Assembly: GCA_023428265.1 (NCBI GenBank)
Contig: JAEYYW010000147.1
Coordinates: forward strand, 1 to 15,287
Length of the DNA stretch: 15,287 nucleotides
Reading direction: 5' to 3'
Source of the DNA: Bacillota bacterium
GTDB lineage: Bacteria > Bacillota > Clostridia > Christensenellales > UMGS416
Each line of letters opens with the position of its first letter. The stretch's first letter is position 1. Positions 6,557-12,463 of the stretch are shown one piece after another. The notes under the pieces are model-generated. The model searched no databases. It saw only the letters and a program-made list of their open reading frames with translations, and was not told the origin of the DNA. The translations under genes and the position numbers were made by a program.

Positions 6557-6799
6557 ATGAAAAAGGCTCTCAGCGCACTTTTGATGGTCGTTATTTTGGT
6601 CTCCTTGGTGTCGTGCTCAGCATCGGAGATCAAACCGGACTCTCCCCTCATCATGAAGCTTTGGCTGTTGGATGTGGGCGATAATTCCGAATGCAGAAAT
6701 GCTTCCCGATATATGGCCTGGGAAAATCACGATGAGAACAACAATAAAACCATGGTTTGTTTCACATCGGGGCGCCTCCAAAATCCAAAACGTAAATAA
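6557..6799 (+). CDS. Putative small lipoprotein, possibly frameshifted
   Basis: 80 residues beginning MKKALSALLMVVILVSLVSCSA: a two-lysine N-terminus, a hydrophobic core, and a lipobox LVSC with Cys20 as the likely lipidated residue. This makes export and membrane anchoring plausible. The mature part is only about 60 residues and matches no family I recognise. The promoter and ribosome binding site are reasonable. The reading frame may be broken. From about 6750 the plus-one frame (ending at 6884) reads as natural protein (KIQNVNNLDFSFINSSLIKTINEKLG...), while the annotated frame ends in a basic stub (LQNPKRK). An intact ancestor would then have been about 108 residues. The function is unknown; the signal peptide is the only firm observation. 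Confidence 0.45.
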   Translation: MKKALSALLMVVILVSLVSCSASEIKPDSPLIMKLWLLDVGDNSECRNASRYMAWENHDENNNKTMVCFTSGRLQNPKRK

Positions 6800-6926
6800 T
6801 CTTGATTTCTCGTTCATCAACAGCAGCCTGATCAAAACAATCAACGAAAAACTGGGCGCAAAACCCCTCCCCTTCCCGGACTAATTTCCTGCAATTTGTC
6901 CTATCAAATTCCTACAAAATTCGTGC

Positions 6927-6954
6927 TTGACGCGCGGAAAAAAAAGAGTATACT
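6927..6954 (+). promoter_or_regulatory. Promoter of the tetR-type gene
   Basis: TTGACG at 6927-6932, a 16-base spacer and TATACT at 6949-6954. The -10 box lies inside the perfect 12-base palindrome AGAGTATACTCT (6945-6956). The start site should be near 6961, directly in front of the GAAC-TTC-GTTC palindrome. Confidence 0.75.
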
Positions 6955-6960
6955 CTAACC

Positions 6961-6971
6961 GAACTTCGTTC
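6961..6971. promoter_or_regulatory. Putative operator at the tetR start site
   Basis: GAAC-TTC-GTTC, an inverted repeat just after the -10 box. The same GAAC-N3-GTTC core occurs upstream of the exporter gene at 7545-7556 in a longer palindrome. Sharing between the two promoters points to autorepression by the neighbouring TetR-type protein. Confidence 0.55.
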
Positions 6972-6986
6972 ACTAAGGAGAACCCC

Positions 6987-7526
6987 ATGCCAAAGCTTCT
7001 GCCCAACTTGCATGAGGAGATCCTGATGGTTGGCCGCGACTTATTGGACGAATGCGGTTATCAGGAGTTTTCCATGCGCGCCGTCGCAGCCCGCGGCGGC
7101 ATCGGCGTGGGCACGCTGTATAACTATTTTCCCTCCAAGCAGCAGCTGGTGGCCGCCATCCTGCGTGCAGACTGGGAGGTGCATTTGCGCCGGATGACGC
7201 AAATCGCCAGGCAAAACGCAACGGAGCGGGAGCGCCTGTTGGAGCTGTATGGCCAGATGTGTGCGTTTATGCGCGGCAAACACAGCGTGCTGGCCCACGG
7301 CCTGTCGCAATCGATGGTTTGCGACGAGGTGCGCGGCGCGATCGCCCAGCGCTCCATGGTGCGCAAGCAGATCACCGACACGGTCGCCTCGGTGCTGGGC
7401 AACCGCCCCGAAGCACAAAAACAATGGCTTGCAGACTGCATTTCAAGGCTGTTTCTGAGCTACTCCGCCAGCGTGGAGGATCAGAGCAAGACCATGGAAA
7501 ACATCATCGACAAGCTTCTCACATAA
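6987..7526 (+). CDS. TetR/AcrR-family transcriptional repressor
   Basis: 179 residues from the ATG at 6987, chosen over the upstream in-frame start because AAGGAG (6975-6980) lies 6 bases before it, and the upstream start falls in the promoter. The N-terminal DNA-binding domain is typical of TetR: helices in EEILMVGRDLLDECGYQEFSMRAVAARGGIGVGTLYNYFPSKQQLVAAIL (about 10-59), with the hallmark GVGTLYNYFPSKQQL at the recognition helix. The C-terminal ligand and dimer domain (about 70-179) is variable and gives no ligand. The exporter gene follows after 45 bases. Matching GAAC-N3-GTTC palindromes lie at its own start site and before the exporter, so the simplest reading is a drug- or metabolite-responsive repressor of itself and the exporter. 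Confidence 0.9.
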   Translation: MPKLLPNLHEEILMVGRDLLDECGYQEFSMRAVAARGGIGVGTLYNYFPSKQQLVAAILRADWEVHLRRMTQIARQNATERERLLELYGQMCAFMRGKHSVLAHGLSQSMVCDEVRGAIAQRSMVRKQITDTVASVLGNRPEAQKQWLADCISRLFLSYSASVEDQSKTMENIIDKLLT

Positions 7527-7539
7527 TTTTTTTGTGTAT

Positions 7540-7560
7540 TTTATGAACACGGTTCATAAA
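7540..7560. promoter_or_regulatory. Putative operator in front of the MFS exporter
   Basis: A perfect inverted repeat of 9-base half-sites, TTTATGAAC and GTTCATAAA, around a 3-base centre ACG. It ends one base before the exporter ribosome binding site (AGGAGG at 7562-7567). It fills the tetR-exporter gap and shares its core with 6961-6971. I see no clear separate promoter here, so a bound repressor might act as a roadblock or on a weak local promoter. Confidence 0.7.
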
Positions 7561-7571
7561 CAGGAGGGTAT

Positions 7572-9803
7572 ATGGTAAAATCGCAGACTCAAAAGCACTC
7601 AAAGTTGGGGTGGATCATGGCGGTCTACCTGCTGGGCATCTTCATGGGCGCCATCGACACCGGCATTGTGTCGCCGGCCCGCACCATCATCCAGGGCATG
7701 CTGGGCGTGGACGAAAAAACCGGCATCTGGATGATCACGATCTACACGCTGGCCTATGCCGCAGTGATCCCGATCTCCGGCAAGCTGGCGGACCGTTACG
7801 GCCGCAAATACATCTATGTGGCCAGCGTGGGCCTCTTTGGCCTGGGCTCGCTGATCTGCGGCCTGTCCAACCTGGCAGGCAGCTTCCCACTGCTGCTCGT
7901 TGGCCGCGTGGTGCAGGCGCTGGGCGGCGGCGGCATCATGCCGGTGGCCACGGCGGAGTTTGGCACCAGCTTCCCGCCGGAGAAGCGCGGCATGGCGCTG
8001 GGCCTGGTGGGCGGCACCTATGGCGTGGCAAACATCCTGGGCTCCACGATCGGCAGCGCGATCCTGAACGCCTTCGGCAACAACAACTGGCAGATGCTCT
8101 TTTATGTGAACATCCCGATCAGCATCTTCATCATTGTGGCGGGCCTGGTCACGCTGCCCAACACCAGCTCCGAGCACGTCAAGAAGATTGACAAGGCAGG
8201 CACGGTGCTGCTGGTGGCGATGGTGCTGAGCCTGCTCTATGGCCTCAAAAACATCGACTACATGAACTTTGCGGGCTCTATTGTGACCCCCGGTGTTTAT
8301 CCGTTTCTGATCGTGTTCGCAGTGCTGCTGCCGTTCTTCATCATGACCGAGCGCCGGGCGGAGGACCCGATCCTGGCATTGCGCTACTTCTCGCAGCGCG
8401 CAATACTGGTCACGATGATCCTGAGCTTCCTGGTGGGCATATGCATGATGGGCATGGTGTTTGTGCCGCAGTTTTCAGAAAACGCGCTGAAGATCGCATC
8501 CGGCAGCGGCGGCTATTTCGTGGCGATCCTGGGTGTGTTTGCCGGTGTGGCGGCGCCCTTGAGCGGCGTGCTGATTGACCGCCACGGCCCGAAAAAGGTG
8601 CTCTTCCTCGGTTTCGGCATCACGCTGGCCGGCGCGCTGTTTTTGGCGCTGGTGGCTGTGAACAACGGCAGCTGGCTCACCGTGATCGCAAGCCTGGTGT
8701 TGATCGGCTTCGGGCTGGGCTTCACGATGGGCACACCGCTCAACTACATGATGCTGGACAACACGGCCAAAGAGGAATCCAACTCCGCACTGGCGGCGCT
8801 CTCGCTGATCCGTTCGGTGGGCACGGCGATCGCCCCGGCCATCATGGTGGGCTTTTTGGCCCAGGCGGGCCTTGCCACGCAGGATAACCTGATGGCGATG
8901 CTGCCCCAGCCGCAGGCGCCGAAGCTGGCGCTGGCGGAGGAGCTCGCCGCCGACTTCAACAAGCTCAAGGCGGACCCCTCCATGGAGGCCATGCTGGCCA
9001 ACGCCAAGATCCCCGATTTTTCCGCCCCTGCGGAGATGGACTTTTCGATGAACGGCGGTTCGCTGCCGGACGATCTGGTGGAGAGCCTTTCCACCGCCGA
9101 TGTCACCAACATCACCCCGCGGGTGCAGACGCTGGCCTCCAGGATGTTTGACCAATACACGCCGCCGGTGATTACAAAGATCCAAAACGGTGTGCAGACC
9201 GGCATAGACAACATGAACAAAGGCCTGACGGAGCTAGACGGCAAGATCAACGAGCTCCAGCAGGGGTTGGACGGCGTGAATCAGGCCATCGCCGGCATGA
9301 ACGACGGCCTGGCCGGCGCCAGCCAAGGCGTCACCCAGATCAAGGGCGCGCTGGCCGCCGTGGATGGCCAGATCGCGGCGGCAACGCCCGCCTCCGCAAT
9401 GGCGCTCCGGGGCAAAAAAGCGGGCCTGGAGGCGGCGCTCACCGAGGCTGAGGCCAAGAAGACGCAGCTGACCCAGTCGCTGGCCGAAACGCAGGGCAAG
9501 GCCGCCGGCATGAAGCAGGGCCTTGCGGGCATGCAATCGGGCCGCAAGCAGCTGGCGGAGCTCACGGACAAAATGACCGCGCTGAAAAACAGCGTGCCCG
9601 GCGCGTTTGAACAGGCCAAGCGTGATTATCTGAGCACGCTGGACGGCATGGCGCCGCAAATTGAGTCGGCGTTCCAGTCCGGCCTCAACGGCGGCTTCCG
9701 CTCGATGTTTGTGTTCACCGCGATTTCCGCCGCCATCGCCGCAGTTGCGCTGGCGTTCTACAAGACCAAGAAGAAGCAGGCCCTCGAACAAACTGCGGCG
9801 TAA
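7572..9803 (+). CDS. MFS exporter (DHA2/EmrB-QacA type) with large coiled-coil insertion
   Basis: 743 residues; AGGAGGG lies just upstream of the ATG. The N-terminal part is a drug:H+ antiporter of the 14-helix DHA2 type: TM1 at about 14-34 with GAIDTGIVSPA, motif A GKLADRYGRKY at 70-80 between TM2 and TM3, RVVQALGGGGIMP at 112-124, and motif C-like GGTYGVANILGSTIGSAI at 147-164. Further helices run to about 433. Family members usually go on to the last helix after a short loop and total about 480-550 residues. Here about 275 residues (434-708) intervene, first Pro/Ala/Leu-rich, then long Gln/Gly/Ala heptad-like repeats (about 538-675), before a final helix at 711-729 and a basic tail. The insertion should face outward. 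Substrate unknown; control by the adjacent TetR-type protein is likely. Confidence 0.92.
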   Translation: MVKSQTQKHSKLGWIMAVYLLGIFMGAIDTGIVSPARTIIQGMLGVDEKTGIWMITIYTLAYAAVIPISGKLADRYGRKYIYVASVGLFGLGSLICGLSNLAGSFPLLLVGRVVQALGGGGIMPVATAEFGTSFPPEKRGMALGLVGGTYGVANILGSTIGSAILNAFGNNNWQMLFYVNIPISIFIIVAGLVTLPNTSSEHVKKIDKAGTVLLVAMVLSLLYGLKNIDYMNFAGSIVTPGVYPFLIVFAVLLPFFIMTERRAEDPILALRYFSQRAILVTMILSFLVGICMMGMVFVPQFSENALKIASGSGGYFVAILGVFAGVAAPLSGVLIDRHGPKKVLFLGFGITLAGALFLALVAVNNGSWLTVIASLVLIGFGLGFTMGTPLNYMMLDNTAKEESNSALAALSLIRSVGTAIAPAIMVGFLAQAGLATQDNLMAMLPQPQAPKLALAEELAADFNKLKADPSMEAMLANAKIPDFSAPAEMDFSMNGGSLPDDLVESLSTADVTNITPRVQTLASRMFDQYTPPVITKIQNGVQTGIDNMNKGLTELDGKINELQQGLDGVNQAIAGMNDGLAGASQGVTQIKGALAAVDGQIAAATPASAMALRGKKAGLEAALTEAEAKKTQLTQSLAETQGKAAGMKQGLAGMQSGRKQLAELTDKMTALKNSVPGAFEQAKRDYLSTLDGMAPQIESAFQSGLNGGFRSMFVFTAISAAIAAVALAFYKTKKKQALEQTAA

Positions 9804-9833
9804 CTTCAACGGCAAGAGCACATGAAACTCTTG

Positions 9834-9868
9834 AAGGCAGGAGGCTTTGGCCTGCTGCCTTTTCTTCT
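9834..9868 (+). terminator. Intrinsic terminator after the exporter
   Basis: AAGGCAG-G-AGGC, loop TTTG, GCCT-G-CTGCCTT, then TTCTTCT. The stem is 11 bp with one internal G/G mismatch, followed by a T-rich tract, 31 bases past the exporter stop codon. It also marks the left edge of the accessory patch. Confidence 0.75.
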
Positions 9869-9881
9869 GCTCGCGCAAGCA

Positions 9882-9905
9882 TTGCATTTTGATATCAAAA
9901 TGCAA
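9882..9905. repeat. Perfect 24-base palindrome within L1
   Basis: Two perfect 12-base half-sites, TTGCATTTTGAT and its reverse complement, with no spacer. In copy L2 (10730-10753) several left-arm bases differ and the palindrome is broken. It could be an operator for a dimeric protein or a hairpin used in mobilisation; the sequence does not decide. Confidence 0.75.
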
Positions 9906-9935
9906 CTGGCTGGGGTGCCCCGCCCAGTCCCCCTA

Positions 9936-9944
9936 TGCTATAAT
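9936..9944 (+). promoter_or_regulatory. Extended -10 promoter in L1
   Basis: TGCTATAAT: a perfect TATAAT (9939-9944) with the TG extension. It lies in the small palindrome TGCTAT-A-ATAGCA. No good -35 is visible, which extended -10 promoters tolerate. Transcription would run rightward into the 3' end of the minus-strand gtrA, so it would be antisense to that gene. Confidence 0.6.
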
Positions 9945-10012
9945 AGCAATAGAGACCGGGAATTATCGGGTGGTTCTGAACTTCTGAGCATTTATATAAT
10001 ATGAGCTTTGAT

Positions 10013-10500
10013 TCACGATGCTATGTCACTGGTTCTATGGAAGTCCTTGTTCGTCTTTCTCTTAAAGATAATCTCCCGCTGTATCAGGAAATTGAAGGCA
10101 TAAAGTATTAAATCCGCAACCTGTTTGGCAAGAAAAGGGAATAAATGCGGTATCGTTAACACATTGAGCATTAAAGAAAGACCGATTGCGGTATTTACGC
10201 AAGCCAATATCGCATACTTGGTTAAGGATTTCACATCGTCAGCTTTGTTTTTGCCAACATATCGAAATACATATCGGCGGTTCAACAGATAGCCGACGGA
10301 GGCTCCGAAAAGGCGTCCCAAAACATAGGCGATCCACTCGTTACCAAAAAAATATAGTTGTGAATAACAAAAAACAAGGCATTGTCGCATGCATATACAA
10401 CCAGAGAGACAGAAATATATTTCAAGGGTTGGGAAATCATCCCAAGAATGACTTTCAATCGGGTGTTTGTATCAACAATCTTCATTATTTGTTTTATCAT
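10013..10500 (-). pseudogene. GtrA-family membrane protein gene, frameshifted
   Basis: GtrA-family proteins are small four-helix membrane proteins linked to moving lipid-linked sugars (for example undecaprenyl-phosphate glucose) across the membrane. The 5' part (start 10500) reads MIKQIMKIVDTNTRLKVILG...LKYISVSLVVYACDNALFFVIHNYIF. The rest continues in another frame as FGNEWIAYVLGRLFGASVGYLLNRRYVF...IQREIIFKRK to the stop at 10013. NRRYVF and the second QREIIF repeat-like motif are typical of the family. The break falls on a run of seven T (complement of 10346-10352); one extra T would give a continuous protein of about 162 residues, a normal length. No clear ribosome binding site is visible. 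The gene is AT-rich against its neighbours and lies between repeats L1 and R1. A -10-like TATAAT lies about 75-80 bases upstream. Confidence 0.75.
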
Positions 10501-10649
10501 TTTTATGTTATACCACGGATTTGCTCATTTTGAAAGTGAAACTTCTAGTGTTTTTCAGGGCAATATATAGTTGAACCATTATAAATTGTATATCTCGAAC
10601 TTAAGAATGTTACTTCTTTCGCGGACCGTTTGATGTTCCTAATTCTCAT
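10501..10649. other. AT-rich region upstream of gtrA
   Basis: No coding frame of note. On the minus strand, TATAAT at about 10582-10577 could be the -10 of a gtrA promoter, with only a weak -35 (TTCTTA). I see no recognisable remnant of the unit 2 gene here. Confidence 0.3.
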
Positions 10650-10716
10650 TATAAGCATAACAGGAATCTGACGAATTCCAACTTACCGACCACATCATTA
10701 TAAAGAGGAACACTCT
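10650..10716 (+). repeat. Right repeat R, copy 1 (end of unit 1)
   Basis: 67 bases homologous to 11260-11326. Both start TATAAGCA, share the core AATTCCAACTTACCG, and end ACACTCT. The last base abuts the first base of L2 at 10717 with no spacer. Confidence 0.8.
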
Positions 10717-10844
10717 TGCTCGCGCAAGTATCACATTCTGATAACAAAATGCAGCTGGCCAAAGCAAGACCTGCCCCCCCTATGCTATAATAGCAATAGA
10801 AACCAGGAATTGATTGGGTTGTTTCGACTTTGGAGTATTTATAT
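10717..10844 (+). repeat. Left repeat L, copy 2 (start of unit 2)
   Basis: Homologue of 9868-9997, starting with the same TGCTCGCGCAAG. The region over the -10 box (10776-10800) is identical to L1 over 25 bases. The palindrome is degenerate here. This copy forms the upstream region of the plus-strand gene at 10860. Confidence 0.88.
10783..10791 (+). promoter_or_regulatory. Extended -10 promoter in L2
   Basis: TGCTATAAT, identical to L1. The -10 hexamer is at 10786-10791, about 70 bases before the ATG at 10860, which has its own ribosome binding site GGAG (10850-10853). It is likely the promoter of that gene. Confidence 0.65.
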
Positions 10845-10859
10845 TAAACGGAGTTCCGA

Positions 10860-11264
10860 ATGATTAAAATGTCAATAGAAAAAATGGAATGTCAATGGGC
10901 AGATATAAGGATAATTTTAAATGAGGAAATTATTCTTTGCAATTTGGAAGCCTGTCCGAATGATGCATTACTTGATTTAGTTGAGAGTGGTATTCGTATC
11001 GCAGGCGGCGTTGATTCTGCTGTTTCTTTTCCAAATGGATCACAAAAGGAAACATTGTTTGTCAAGAATAGGGATTCATATTTGTGTTGCATTGAGATAA
11101 GAAATTGCAAAACCAACGTTAGAAAGCGCGATTTTATAAAGTCCATTTTGCAGATGTTTGATAAATATATTTGGGAACACTCAAAAGAAGAATATACGAA
11201 TGAATGGTGCGGATTCCCTCAAACCGAGCTAGATAAACTGAGAGCACTATTCCGAGCAGTATAA
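10860..11264 (+). CDS. Hypothetical cytoplasmic protein (unit 2 cargo)
   Basis: 134 residues; I do not recognise the family. The ATG at 10860 has GGAG six bases upstream; an in-frame ATG three codons later is an alternative. There is no signal peptide or membrane helix, so it is probably a soluble small alpha/beta protein. The middle has FPNGSQKETLFVKNRDSYLCCIEIRNCKT, and the C-terminal half is helical and charged (FIKSILQMFDKYIWEHSKEEYTNEWCGFPQTELDKLRALF). Six cysteines are scattered with no metal-binding spacing. It is far more AT-rich than the exporter and DUF554 genes on either side, suggesting acquisition. Its stop codon overlaps repeat R2. A stress or immunity role is conceivable from size and setting, but nothing in the sequence shows it. 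Confidence 0.65.
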   Translation: MIKMSIEKMECQWADIRIILNEEIILCNLEACPNDALLDLVESGIRIAGGVDSAVSFPNGSQKETLFVKNRDSYLCCIEIRNCKTNVRKRDFIKSILQMFDKYIWEHSKEEYTNEWCGFPQTELDKLRALFRAV

Positions 11265-11326
11265 GCACAGCAATAAGCCGGACAAATTCCAACTTACCGG
11301 CCAATTACGATATGCCCCGACACTCT
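11260..11326 (+). repeat. Right repeat R, copy 2 (end of unit 2)
   Basis: Homologue of 10650-10716. It begins inside the stop codon of the unit 2 gene and contains GCCGG...CCGGC around the conserved core, a small stem that is not preserved in R1. The sequence after it (ATTGCTTTATTGCC) does not start another L repeat. Confidence 0.8.
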
Positions 11327-11327
11327 A

Positions 11328-11356
11328 TTGCTTTATTGCCATAAAGTGATTACACT
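11328..11356 (+). promoter_or_regulatory. Candidate promoter of the DUF554 gene
   Basis: TTGCTT at 11328-11333, a 17-base spacer, and TACACT at 11351-11356. Matches to consensus are moderate (3 of 6 and 4 of 6), but spacing and position fit. It starts right after R2. Confidence 0.4.
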
Positions 11357-11409
11357 ATGGCTTATCGGCCCTCGGGCCATCCAAACGAGCTTTCAAAGGA
11401 GTCTGCCAT

Positions 11410-12108
11410 ATGCCACTGACCGGCGCCCTGGTCAACGCTGCCGTCATCGTGCTGTGCGGCGCGCTGGGCCTTCTGTTTCGCAAAGGGATGAAGGAAAAAT
11501 ATATGGACGCCGTGATCACCGGCGTGGCGCTCATCGTGCTGGCGCTGGGTGTGGCCAACGTGATGAAAACGCAGCAGGCGCTGGTCACTGTGGTCAGCGT
11601 GATCACCGGCACGCTGCTGGGCACATGGATTGGCATCGACCGGGGCCTGGTGCGGCTGGGCGAGCGGCTGCAGACGCGCATGCGGGGCGCCGGCAGCTTT
11701 GCCGAGGGCTTTTCCTCCTGCACGCTGCTCTATTGCGTGGGGGCGATGGCAATCACCGGCTCCATCCAGGGCGGCATTGAAAACGACCACTCGATCATCT
11801 TCATCAAGTCGGTGATGGACGGCGTCACGGCGATCTTCTTTGCCAGCAAGCTGGGCGTGGGCGTGATCGCCTCCGCAATCCCGGTGCTGCTTTACCAGGG
11901 CGGCATCGCGCTGGCGGCGTCGGCGCTGCGGCCGCTGCTGGGCGACGCGCTGGTTTCCGAGATGGCCGCCGTGGGCGGGGTGGCCTTGATGGCGCTCTCG
12001 GTGAACATGCTTGGCATCAAAAAGCTGGAGGTGGCAAACATCCTGCCGGCGATCTTCATGCCCATTGCGGTGATGCCGTTGGTGGAGTGGGTGCTGGGGC
12101 TGCTTTGA
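11410..12108 (+). CDS. DUF554 family membrane protein
   Basis: 232 residues, the usual length for DUF554 (the family of Bacillus YdfK and E. coli YqgA), multi-pass inner-membrane proteins of unknown role, sometimes suggested to be transporters. AAAGGAG lies 8 bases before the ATG. About six or seven hydrophobic segments can be seen (near 4-23, 33-51, 57-75, 101-120, 136-165, 185-202 and 210-231). Family-typical stretches are GAMAITGSIQGG at 111-122, KSVMDGVTAIFFAS at 133-146, and VNMLGIKKLEVANILPAI at 198-215. It stands alone, with its own candidate promoter and a GC-rich hairpin downstream. Base composition returns to the GC-rich type of the core genes. The family call is secure; function unknown. 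Confidence 0.92.
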   Translation: MPLTGALVNAAVIVLCGALGLLFRKGMKEKYMDAVITGVALIVLALGVANVMKTQQALVTVVSVITGTLLGTWIGIDRGLVRLGERLQTRMRGAGSFAEGFSSCTLLYCVGAMAITGSIQGGIENDHSIIFIKSVMDGVTAIFFASKLGVGVIASAIPVLLYQGGIALAASALRPLLGDALVSEMAAVGGVALMALSVNMLGIKKLEVANILPAIFMPIAVMPLVEWVLGLL

Positions 12109-12139
12109 TTTTCAAAATGCTCGATCTGTCTGGATCAGT

Positions 12140-12154
12140 GGGGGCGGAGCCCCC
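12140..12154. repeat. GC-rich hairpin downstream of the DUF554 gene
   Basis: GGGGGC-GGA-GCCCCC, followed by CCTACATT. No T-run follows on the plus strand, so it is a poor intrinsic terminator. The GGA triloop resembles the GNA loops of the elements in the gyrase operon. Confidence 0.5.
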
Positions 12155-12173
12155 CTACATTGGAAGCCGGGTG

Positions 12174-12228
12174 GGTGCGGAGACCTTCGTGTTCGCTTTG
12201 CGAACCACTATCGGCAATTGACCGCCAT
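12174..12228 (+). repeat. Dispersed repeat, inverted copy of 115-168
   Basis: Matches the reverse complement of 115-168 at roughly 85% by eye. It contains the perfect palindrome GTTCGC-TTT-GCGAAC at 12190-12204. Confidence 0.75.
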
Positions 12229-12296
12229 TCTCAAATCTCAATCTGTTTTACCTGATACGCGTTAAGGAATAGCGCCAAGAGCTCCCTCTCTATGTA

Positions 12297-12320
12297 CGGG
12301 CCGGGCTCTGTACCGGCCCG
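12297..12320. repeat. Strong GC-rich hairpin
   Basis: CGGGCCGG and CCGGCCCG form a perfect 8-bp stem around an 8-base loop. No T-run lies on either side. Role unknown; it could be a transcript-end structure for either flank. Confidence 0.6.
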
Positions 12321-12387
12321 CTGCTTAAGAATGAGTGCTTTCATAAGCCGAGTGACCCGCAACAAAACCCGTGCTGCCATTATTGAC

Positions 12388-12416
12388 ATGAAACTTGCCG
12401 AATCACATGTTATAAT
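12388..12416 (+). promoter_or_regulatory. Promoter of the paralogous membrane-protein pair
   Basis: ATGAAA at 12388-12393 (4 of 6 to TTGACA), a 17-base spacer, and a perfect TATAAT at 12411-12416 with a TG extension (TGTTATAAT). Expected start near 12423, about 40 bases before the ATG at 12464. Confidence 0.65.
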
Positions 12417-12463
12417 CATGATTATTGTATCAACCAAGAAAAGCTAAGGATGGCGGTGCGCTC

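Larger units (their letters stand above)
9868..9997 (+). repeat. Left repeat L, copy 1 (start of unit 1)
   Basis: About 130 bp, homologous to 10717-10844 in the same orientation. Both begin TGCTCGCGCAAG, then carry a palindrome or its remnant ending CAAAATGC, a variable 16-18-base stretch, 25 identical bases over the extended -10 box (9929-9953), and a more diverged tail ending TTTATAT. By eye the copies are about three-quarters identical or more. Confidence 0.88.
12109..12463. other. Intergenic region with hairpins and dispersed repeat
   Basis: About 355 bp with no gene I can support. It contains the GGGGGC-GGA-GCCCCC hairpin (12140-12154), the dispersed repeat at 12174-12228, a strong stem at 12297-12320, and the promoter of the following membrane-protein pair. 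A minus-strand frame at 12231-12437 (68 residues) has no ribosome binding site or recognisable motif and runs through the hairpin. Confidence 0.55.

Noticed and set aside
10650..11326. Integron attC sites at the R repeats
   Set aside because: CCAAC in the core is suggestive, but the paired RYYYAAC/GTTRRRY boxes and a conserved hairpin are absent; the small stem in R2 is not preserved in R1, and no integrase is seen.
12104..12119. Possible third copy of the L palindrome (TTGATTTTCAAAATGC)
   Set aside because: Only a short match (TCAAAATGC plus TTGAT). No other part of L is present, so chance is the simpler explanation.
12231..12437. 68-residue minus-strand frame
   Set aside because: It has no ribosome binding site or recognisable sequence, it crosses the GC-rich hairpin at 12297-12320, and its start overlaps the promoter of the opposite-strand genes.
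12425..12463. TTG start at 12425 for the first paralog
   Set aside because: It would be nearly leaderless from the promoter at 12388-12416, and the extra 13 residues lack a counterpart in the paralog. The ATG at 12464 is preferred.
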